A DNA stretch of 64,000 nucleotides, taken from NCBI GenBank assembly GCA_963801185.1, contig CAWDDW010000003.1, positions 372,001-436,000 of the forward strand. Direction: 5' to 3'. The notes under the pieces are model-generated. The model saw only the letters and a list, made by a program, of their open reading frames with translations, searched no databases and had not been told where the DNA came from. Of this stretch, positions 57,617 through 64,000 are shown piece after piece. Numbering within the stretch: the first letter of the stretch is position 1; every line of letters starts with the position of its first letter. This DNA is from Palsa-601 sp963801185. Its GTDB lineage: Bacteria; Actinomycetota; Acidimicrobiia; Acidimicrobiales; Bog-793. A program made the translations under genes and the position numbers.

Positions 57617-59470
57617 TCACATCCCGTGACGGGCTCCTGCGCCGGCTTCCACGGGCTGGCGCTCGATCGGTGCAGGCTCCAGCTCCGGCCCGATGTCCTC
57701 TCGGTAGTGGTACTTGCCACCCCGCAGCCAAGAGGCACCGGCCGCCACCAGGCAGGCACCGATTGCGAAGTCGAACGCAGCGTGCAAGCCCTCTGCGAAG
57801 GGGGCCGAGATCAACCCTGAGAAGAAACCCCGCCCGGTCAGAACAGCCACCTGATGAGCGGGCAGATGGCCAAGGACAGCAGATCCGACCAGGTGTTGGA
57901 TGGGGTTGTACCCCAAGAAGGCGGCGAACAAGGTCGAGACCGGCGGCAGGTGCGACGCCTTTGACGCAATCAACCGCGGAACTCCATGGGCGACGAGCCC
58001 GTGTGCGAGCGCCGCGGGCAGGGTCGCTGACAGGCCCACGATCATGAGGGTGAAGAAGATTCCGATCGAGAGCACCTGGGCAGAGTTCTGGAAGGTCGAG
58101 TTCATCCCCGACCCGACCCCGCGATGCTGCGGCGGGAGGCTGTTCATCACCCCCGCCCGGTTGGGAGCGGCGAAGGCGCCCATGGCAAGGCCGTTCAGCA
58201 GCAGGACAGGACCGAATTCCCAGTAGGAGAAGTTGACCGGCAACAGCTCGAGGAGACCGAACGACCCGGCCGCGACGATCATCCCGCCCGACGCGAAGGG
58301 GCGCGATCCATATCGGTCCGAGAGGTGGCCGGAGATCGGCCCGGCGAGCAGGAAGCCGGCCGTGAGCGGCAGCATGTAGATGCCGGCCCACAAGGGCGTC
58401 CGGCTGAAGCTGTAGCCGTGACGTGGTAGCCAGATGCCCTGCAGCCAGATGATGAGCATGAACATGAGCCCGCCACGGCCGACGCTCGCGAGGAACGACG
58501 AGAGGCTCCCGGCGGTGAAAGCGCGGATCCTGAACAGCTGCAGGCGGAACATCGGGTCGGCGGCTCGCTGCTCGATGATGGCGAAGGCCACCAGCAGCAC
58601 GACTCCACCGCTCAGGCAGCTGATGACGAACGGGCTCGTCCATCCCATGGTGGAGTGGCCATGGGGCTGGATGCCGTAGGTGATGCCGACCATGATCCCG
58701 ATGAGCCCCAAGGCGAACGTGACGTTCCCGGCCCAGTCGATACGCGCCTTCGCGCGCCTTGGTACCTCTCGGAGCTTTCGATAGGCCCACACCGTGCCGA
58801 ACAGGCCGATCGGCACAGACACGAGGAAGATGAGGCGCCACTGGATCGGGGCGAGCACACCACCGAGGACGAGCCCGATGAACGACCCGCTGATACCGGC
58901 CACTTGGTTGATGCCAAGGGCCGTGCCTCGCTCGTTCTCAGGGAAGGCGTCCGTCAAGATGGCGGCGGAGTTGGCCATGAGCATGGCTGAGCCCACTCCT
59001 TGGAAGACCCGCATGATCACCAGCCACAACGCTCCCGCGATGCCGCTCATCCAGGTGATGGTGAGCACCAGCGAGAAGAACGTGTAGACGGCGAAGCCGA
59101 GGTTGTACATGCGCACCCGGCCGTACATGTCGCCGAGACGCCCGAGGCTCACCACTAGGACGCTCGTCACGACCATGAAGCTCAGGATCATCCACAGCAG
59201 GTAGAAGCTGTTGCCCGGCGACAGGGGGTTGATGTGGATGCCCCGGAACACGTCGGGCAGGGCGATCAGCATGATCGACGTGTCGATGGTCGCCATCAGC
59301 ATGCCGAGGGTGGTGTTCGACAGGACCACCCACTTGTAACGATCCCGATGGACTGCACCATCGCCGGAGACGGCCGCCGCTTGGCCGTCCTTCGTCTGGT
59401 CAGCGACCGCTCCCCCGACTCGAGGGACAGCGCCCGAGTCACTGAGCCCGGGTGCTCGCGACTTCCGCAT
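57617..59470 (-). CDS. MFS transporter, DHA2/EmrB type (14 helices)
   Basis: 617 residues from ATG 59470, with AAGGTGA before it. Motif A L-G-R-L-G-D-M-Y-G-R-V-R (~108), the first-helix L-G-M-L-M-A-T-I-D-T-S-I-M (DHA2 motif D1) and about fourteen helices define the EmrB/QacA class of proton-driven drug or lipid exporters. The C-terminal tail is soluble. It is divergent from the adenosine-specific-kinase family gene. Confidence 0.88.
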   Translation of the reverse strand: MRKSRAPGLSDSGAVPRVGGAVADQTKDGQAAAVSGDGAVHRDRYKWVVLSNTTLGMLMATIDTSIMLIALPDVFRGIHINPLSPGNSFYLLWMILSFMVVTSVLVVSLGRLGDMYGRVRMYNLGFAVYTFFSLVLTITWMSGIAGALWLVIMRVFQGVGSAMLMANSAAILTDAFPENERGTALGINQVAGISGSFIGLVLGGVLAPIQWRLIFLVSVPIGLFGTVWAYRKLREVPRRAKARIDWAGNVTFALGLIGIMVGITYGIQPHGHSTMGWTSPFVISCLSGGVVLLVAFAIIEQRAADPMFRLQLFRIRAFTAGSLSSFLASVGRGGLMFMLIIWLQGIWLPRHGYSFSRTPLWAGIYMLPLTAGFLLAGPISGHLSDRYGSRPFASGGMIVAAGSFGLLELLPVNFSYWEFGPVLLLNGLAMGAFAAPNRAGVMNSLPPQHRGVGSGMNSTFQNSAQVLSIGIFFTLMIVGLSATLPAALAHGLVAHGVPRLIASKASHLPPVSTLFAAFLGYNPIQHLVGSAVLGHLPAHQVAVLTGRGFFSGLISAPFAEGLHAAFDFAIGACLVAAGASWLRGGKYHYREDIGPELEPAPIERQPVEAGAGARHGM

Positions 59471-59633
59471 GACCGGATCACCTTAAGGGTTCACAAGGCA
59501 CGGTCGCGCGGGGAAGTCGTGGCGTCTGGGGCCCCATCATGGCCGCCATCCCGCACGGGCGTCGTGCCCGGCAGTATGTGAGCGGGCACCCGAGCGCCCG
59601 GGGTCGCCCCGCACCCGCCATCAGGAGGTGGAC

Positions 59634-60116
59634 ATGGAGGTCACTGCTGTTGCCATCGAGCGACCCGACGGTCTCAACGTCATCGTCGGGCAGGCTCACT
59701 TCATCAAGACCATCGAGGACCTCCACGAGGCACTTGCGGGAGCGAGCCCGCAGTTACGCTTCGGCATCGCCTTCTGCGAGGCGTCCGGCCCCTGCTTGAT
59801 CCGCCGTTCGGGCAACGCGGACGACCTCGTCGATCTGGCGGTCCGGAACGCAGAGGCGATCGGTGCCGGTCACTGTTTCGTCGTGCTCCTGCGCGACGGC
59901 TTCCCGGTCAACGTGCTGAACGCGCTGAAACAGGTACCGGAGGTCTGCACCGTCTTCTGCGCCACCGCCAACCCCCTCGAGGTGCTCGTCGCCGAGAGCG
60001 ATCTCGGCCGCGGGGTCGTCGGAGTGATCGACGGGTTACCCCCAGCTGGCGTCGAGACCGCAGCCGACGAGGCCGACCGCAAGGCACTGCTCCGCGCCAT
60101 CGGCTACAAGCTCTGA
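59634..60116 (+). CDS. Adenosine-specific kinase family protein (DUF355)
   Basis: 160 residues from ATG 59634, with AGGAGG five bases before. The sequence from V-T-A-V-A-I-E-R-P through F-G-I-A-F-C-E-A-S-G and V-F-C-A-T-A-N-P-L-E-V-L to G-V-I-D-G-L-P-P matches the small family named adenosine-specific kinase after archaeal structures. Length is normal. The biochemical role is not firmly established in bacteria. Stands alone between the MFS and PLD genes. Confidence 0.8.
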   Translation: MEVTAVAIERPDGLNVIVGQAHFIKTIEDLHEALAGASPQLRFGIAFCEASGPCLIRRSGNADDLVDLAVRNAEAIGAGHCFVVLLRDGFPVNVLNALKQVPEVCTVFCATANPLEVLVAESDLGRGVVGVIDGLPPAGVETAADEADRKALLRAIGYKL

Positions 60117-60156
60117 GAGGGGGCCTCGTCACACCGCCTGAGTACTGTCGAGCGCT

Positions 60157-61584
60157 GTGACGATGCGCCCCGAACTCCGGCGACGACGCTGCCCGCCTCG
60201 GGGATGGGGTTTGACGAGCGGCCGAGTGGCGGTCGCTATCGGCGTCACACTCGTCACGACCTCGTGCGCCGGCGGGAGCGTCACGGCATCCCCACCGTCC
60301 GGGCGACGAACGACTTCGACGCCAACTACGTCGACCCGGCCTTCGACGATCTCCCGGCCACCGCGCTCGAGCACGGCGAAGTCCACGACGACGACCGCCC
60401 CATCTGGCGCGACCTGGTCGCTCGTGACCGAGCCCACCGACGGCATGCAGCCGATCTACTCATTGATGTCGGGTGCCCGCCACCGCCTGGACATGACGAT
60501 GTACGAGCTGGCGGATCCGCAGGCAGTCGAGATCCTCGAGGCCGACGCCTCACGCGGCGTGAAAGTTCGTGTGATCCTCGACGAGGACTACTCGGGCGCA
60601 TCTGTGAACGCTGCCGCCTACTCCGAACTCAGATCTCACGGCGTCGGGGTTCACTGGGCGCCAGCCGGCACGATCTTCCATCAGAAGACGATCACCGTGG
60701 ACGATCACACGTCGGCGGTCATGACCCTCAATCTGACGAGCCAGTACTACGCGACTTCGAGGGACTTCGCCGTCGTCACCACGGATCCCGCCGACGTGGT
60801 GGCGATCGAGCAGGTGTTCGGGAGGGACTGGACCGACACTGGCTCTCCTCAGGCGGGACCGAAGGGGACGAACCTGGTCTGGTCCCCCGGAGCGGAGGCA
60901 CCGATCCTTGCCGTCATCCAGTCCGCCCAACACTCGTTGCTCGTAGAGAACGAGGAGATGGACGACTCTGACGTCGTCGACGCTCTTGCAGCCGCCGCGC
61001 GCCGCGGCGTCAGTGTCCACGTCGTCATGACCTATTCGTCGTCCTGGACAAGCGCATTCGACAGCCTGGTGGGCGCGGGTGTGATGGTCAGCACCTATCC
61101 CAGTGATGCGACTCTCTACATTCACGCCAAGGTCATCGTCGCCGACGGCCGTACGGCCTTCGTTGGCAGCCAGAACTTCTCCGAGTCGAGCCTCGCCTAC
61201 AACCGTGAGCTGGGCATCATCACCAGCGATCCGACCCTTGTCGGCGCGATCGCCCGGACGGTCGCCTCCGACTTCGACGGAGCTACTCCCGTCAGCAAGG
61301 GCAGCTCCAGTGCGAGCTCACTGCCTCCTACCACGTCAGCTGCGAGTGCTGGAGCCTCGTGCCAAGCACACGCATCCTCCGCAAATGACGGGTACGCAGG
61401 TGACTACGACGTCTACGTCCACTCGAACCAGCCGGACCAGAAGGCGACGGCCTCGGACTCGGGCGATACCCACAGCTACTACACGAACGGGTCCGGATAC
61501 GCGGTCATCTATCTCTGGAACACGACTCCGGGAGAGGCCATCACTGTGACCGTCGGCGGCGCCAGATGCTCGACCACGGCCTAG
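60157..61584 (+). CDS. Phospholipase D-family lipoprotein
   Basis: 475 residues from GTG 60157 (ATG 60163 possible). Lipobox L-V-T-T-S-C (~37) and a Thr/Ser/Pro-rich stalk, then two HKD motifs: H-Q-K-T-I-T-V-D-D (~175) with N-L-T-S, and H-A-K-V-I-V-A-D-G (~325) with G-S-Q-N-F-S. Both half-sites are intact. The C-terminal ~95 residues form an extra Ser/Thr-rich region with a Cys pair (C-Q-A-H and A-R-C-S). A surface-exposed phosphodiesterase; substrate (phospholipid or nucleic acid) unknown. Precedes the M16 peptidase genes by 22 bases. Confidence 0.84.
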   Translation: MTMRPELRRRRCPPRGWGLTSGRVAVAIGVTLVTTSCAGGSVTASPPSGRRTTSTPTTSTRPSTISRPPRSSTAKSTTTTAPSGATWSLVTEPTDGMQPIYSLMSGARHRLDMTMYELADPQAVEILEADASRGVKVRVILDEDYSGASVNAAAYSELRSHGVGVHWAPAGTIFHQKTITVDDHTSAVMTLNLTSQYYATSRDFAVVTTDPADVVAIEQVFGRDWTDTGSPQAGPKGTNLVWSPGAEAPILAVIQSAQHSLLVENEEMDDSDVVDALAAAARRGVSVHVVMTYSSSWTSAFDSLVGAGVMVSTYPSDATLYIHAKVIVADGRTAFVGSQNFSESSLAYNRELGIITSDPTLVGAIARTVASDFDGATPVSKGSSSASSLPPTTSAASAGASCQAHASSANDGYAGDYDVYVHSNQPDQKATASDSGDTHSYYTNGSGYAVIYLWNTTPGEAITVTVGGARCSTTA

Positions 61585-61606
61585 CCAGAGCAGGTAGCTT
61601 TCCGAC

Positions 61607-62911
61607 GTGCGCCTACAAGACGAGAAGGCGAAGCTCGAGCGATTCGCGCTCGGCAACGGCCTGAAGGTGATCGCCGCCCCTGACCACTCGAGCCCCCTCG
61701 TCGGAGTCTCAGTGGTCTACGACGTCGGGTTCCGGACAGAGCCTGAAGGAAGAACCGGATTCGCCCACCTGTTCGAGCACCTCATGTTCCAGGGCTCCGC
61801 GAACGTGGCGAAGATCGAGCACGTCCGGCTCGTCGAGGCGGCGGGCGGTGTGTTCAACGGCCACACGTTGGCCGACCTCACCGCCTACTACGAAGCGGTG
61901 CCCTCCGGGGCACTCGAGCTCGCGCTCTGGCTGGAAGCTGACCGGATGAGAGCGCTAGCCGTCACCGAGGAGAACCTCCGCAACCAGATTGACGTGGTGG
62001 AGGAGGAGATCAAGGTGAACGTCCTCAACCAGCCCTACGGCGGCTTCCCCTGGCTTGTTCTTCCCGAACTTGCGTTTGACTCCTACCCGAACGCCCACAA
62101 CGGCTACGGCGACTTCGCCCATCTCGAGCGAGCGACCGTCGAGGAGGCGGCCGAGTTCTACGCGAGCTACTACGCACCGTCGAACGCGGTGCTCACGGTC
62201 GCGGGTGACTGTGATCCCGACGAGGTCCTCCAGTTCGCCGAGCGACACTTCGGCGACATCTCCGGCAAGCCGCGACCACCGCAAGGACCATGGCCTGAGC
62301 CTCCGCTCGAGACTGAGCGCCGTCGGGTGATCGACGACGCGTTCGCACCGCAACCGGCCTTCGTCGTCGGCTGCCGGACGCCCGACCCCGTCGCGAACAT
62401 CGATCTGCACCTCGCGTACAGCGTGGCTGCGAGCCTGCTTGGCGACGGCGAGGCAAGCAGGCTCCGTTCCCGCCTAGTCCATCGCGATCACACCGTCACC
62501 GACGTCAGCTGCAGGCTCGGCATCTTCGGCATGGACAACTTCTTCATGCGCGACCCTGTGCTCTTCCAGATCGTCGTGCGTCATCCGGGCGTGGCCACGA
62601 CCGACGAGCTTCTCGCCGCGATCGACGAGGAGCTTCGGCGCCTGGCCACCGAGGGCCCAACGCCGGACGAGCTCGGGCGCGTGGCGGCCAGTACGGCGTC
62701 GGACTACTGGAAGGGCATGGACTCCGTGATGGAGCGGTCGATCGCTCTCGGCTCGCTCGAGGTGGTGCACCGCCGTGCCGAGCTTGCAAGAGAGCTGCCG
62801 GGGAGGTTGGCAGCCGTGTCGGCGGCCGAGGTTGCAGCCGCCGCCATGGACCTCTCCGACCAGGCGCACGCGATCGTCGAGATCCGCCCAGCGCCCACGG
62901 CATCGCTATGA
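61607..62911 (+). CDS. M16 zinc peptidase, catalytic subunit
   Basis: 434 residues from GTG 61607. Inverted zinc motif H-L-F-E-H (HxxEH, ~55) with the downstream Glu ligand ~75 residues later (V-V-E-E-E-I), so catalytically competent; no signal peptide seen. The second half shows the typical R-H-P-G and S-x-x-L-G-D-G-E-A-S-R-L. Related to PqqF/mitochondrial-processing-type proteins. Its stop overlaps the next M16 gene (ATGA). Confidence 0.87.
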   Translation: MRLQDEKAKLERFALGNGLKVIAAPDHSSPLVGVSVVYDVGFRTEPEGRTGFAHLFEHLMFQGSANVAKIEHVRLVEAAGGVFNGHTLADLTAYYEAVPSGALELALWLEADRMRALAVTEENLRNQIDVVEEEIKVNVLNQPYGGFPWLVLPELAFDSYPNAHNGYGDFAHLERATVEEAAEFYASYYAPSNAVLTVAGDCDPDEVLQFAERHFGDISGKPRPPQGPWPEPPLETERRRVIDDAFAPQPAFVVGCRTPDPVANIDLHLAYSVAASLLGDGEASRLRSRLVHRDHTVTDVSCRLGIFGMDNFFMRDPVLFQIVVRHPGVATTDELLAAIDEELRRLATEGPTPDELGRVAASTASDYWKGMDSVMERSIALGSLEVVHRRAELARELPGRLAAVSAAEVAAAAMDLSDQAHAIVEIRPAPTASL

Positions 62912-64000
62912 CCACGTCGCGACCGTCCACCGGACGCCTCCGCACGCCGCGGATGCCGACTGTGACCGAGTCCGAGCTCGCCGGTGGCCTGCATGCGGTA
63001 GCGCTGCGTCGGGCAGGTGTGCCGCTCGTCGAGCTGCGTCTCGTCTTCCCCCTTTCGGCGCGACAGATCTCCCAGCCAGCAGCCCCGCTCGTGATGTCGG
63101 ACTCCCTCTTCGCCGGCACGGATCGCCATGACCGGGAAGGACTCGCCATCGCTGTGCAGCGGCTCGGTGGCACCCTGACTGCCACGCTCCGCGGGGATAA
63201 TGTGGAACTGAGCGCGTCGTCTCTTGCCAACCGGCTGCCGGCGCTCCTTGCGCTCGTGGCGGAGGTGCTCACAGCAGCCACCTACCCGGCTCCAGAGGTG
63301 CACGCCGACCGGGCACGGAAAGCGGACGAAGTCGCTGTCACGTTGAGCTTGCCCGAGACCCTCGCCGACGAGGCCCTCGCGAAGCGGCTCTTCGGGAGTC
63401 ATCCGTACGGGACGGCCATTCCTCGCCCTGAGGCAGTGCTTCGGGTCGGCGCGGCGTCGCTGCGCAAGCTGCACGGAGGAGTCCTCACGCCGAAGTCAGC
63501 CCACCTCACTCTCGTGGGGGACATCCAGCCCAAGCGGACGCTGGCGGTGGCCGAAGATGCACTCGGCCGTTGGCTCTCGGAGCACGGTGCACGAGTCTCT
63601 GCTCTTCCTCCGCTCCCCGACGTACTCCCAGGGCCACTCCGGTTCGTCGACCGATCCGGAAGCGTCCAGAGCAACCTCCGACTCGGGGGAGCCGCACCCG
63701 ACCGTGCGCGACCCGACTGGCCCGCAGCTGCGCTCGCCAACGAGATCCTCGGTGGCATGTTCACCTCTCGGCTCGTCGAGAACCTACGCGAGAAGAACGG
63801 CTACACGTATTCGCCCCGAAGCGCTGTCGACCACGGTCGTGCCGGATCGACGTTGAGCATCAGGGCCGAGGTCTCGACAGAGGTAACGGCTGCTGCGCTC
63901 GTCGAGACGCGTTATGAGCTCGGGCGCATCGCGACGACCGGTGTCACCGAGGAGGAGGTGGAGGCGGCGCGCCGGTACGCGGTCGGATCGTTTCTCTTCC
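62908..64000 (+). CDS. M16 peptidase-like protein, probable non-catalytic subunit (partial, runs off the window)
   Basis: ATG 62908 overlaps the upstream stop by four bases. At least 364 residues. M16 fold is recognisable (G-S-H-P-Y-G; N-E-I-L-G-G-M-F-T-S-R-L; N-L-R-E-K-N-G-Y-T-Y-S-P), but the HxxEH position carries no such motif, as in the inactive partner of heterodimeric M16 peptidases. The C-terminus is beyond base 64000. Confidence 0.84.
   Translation, partial: MTTSRPSTGRLRTPRMPTVTESELAGGLHAVALRRAGVPLVELRLVFPLSARQISQPAAPLVMSDSLFAGTDRHDREGLAIAVQRLGGTLTATLRGDNVELSASSLANRLPALLALVAEVLTAATYPAPEVHADRARKADEVAVTLSLPETLADEALAKRLFGSHPYGTAIPRPEAVLRVGAASLRKLHGGVLTPKSAHLTLVGDIQPKRTLAVAEDALGRWLSEHGARVSALPPLPDVLPGPLRFVDRSGSVQSNLRLGGAAPDRARPDWPAAALANEILGGMFTSRLVENLREKNGYTYSPRSAVDHGRAGSTLSIRAEVSTEVTAAALVETRYELGRIATTGVTEEEVEAARRYAVGSFLF

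Overview
The window is high-GC DNA with dense, GC-biased codon use, many GTG and TTG starts and many 4-base ATGA/GTGA stop-start overlaps. Gene content points to an actinobacterium, most likely of the class Acidimicrobiia. The clues are NHL and GYWLV/FGDA-type surface propellers, paired WS/DGAT acyltransferases, a single-chain acetyl-CoA-carboxylase-like gene, a neocarzinostatin-fold exoprotein, and oligopeptide ABC and wax-ester genes. No rRNA, tRNA, CRISPR array, insertion sequence or phage module was seen.

Layout. 1-5.7 kb: a partial neocarzinostatin-fold exoprotein coupled to a patatin lipase, a SnoaL-like protein, and a compact restriction-modification-like operon (ribbon-helix-helix protein, DNA methyltransferase with a C-terminal extension, putative endonuclease). 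5.8-16.4 kb: a cell-surface polysaccharide locus with a GH26-like hydrolase, an NHL/GYWLV propeller protein, a processive GT2 synthase, a HlyD-like adaptor and a large PQQ-type double propeller. 16.4-20.4 kb: SRPBCC proteins, a lipoprotein, a TreT-like trehalose synthase and an ArsR-AHSA1 pair. 20.6-25.0 kb: two WS/DGAT acyltransferases and an acyl-CoA synthetase, translationally coupled (wax ester/triacylglycerol). 25.3-31.4 kb: a complete oligopeptide/nickel-type ABC importer. 31.4-35.1 kb: S4 protein, methyltransferase, and a zinc-ribbon membrane protein carrying coding tandem repeats. 35.4-38.2 kb: an OleB-like alpha/beta hydrolase and two overlapping FabH/OleA-fold genes. 38.3-42.3 kb: AhpD-like protein and a MacB/LolCDE-type ABC exporter. 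42.6-48.8 kb: a ~5.5 kb fused carboxylase and a membrane protein. 48.7-60 kb: a lone CoxL-type molybdenum hydroxylase subunit, two MFS transporters, a GGDEF-EAL signalling protein, a transglutaminase-like protein, a methyltransferase and an adenosine-specific-kinase family protein. 60.1-64 kb: a PLD-family lipoprotein and two M16 peptidase subunits, the second running off the window.

Main caveat. At least 17 otherwise well-conserved coding regions or joints change frame by one or two bases, with convincing coding on both sides and no accumulation of stop codons. I read these as indels in the sequence rather than pseudogenes, and I annotate each such gene across its break with the position of the joint. 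Several joints share the same short sequence context (see findings).

How the genes work together. The 5.8-16.4 kb group would make, export and remodel an extracellular polymer. The 20.6-25 kb operon activates and esterifies fatty acids, the 42.6 kb carboxylase could supply malonyl- or methylmalonyl-CoA, and the 35-38 kb thiolase pair could condense acyl chains into long ketone, olefin or beta-lactone-type lipids. Lipid metabolism is therefore a recurrent theme, but these links are inference.
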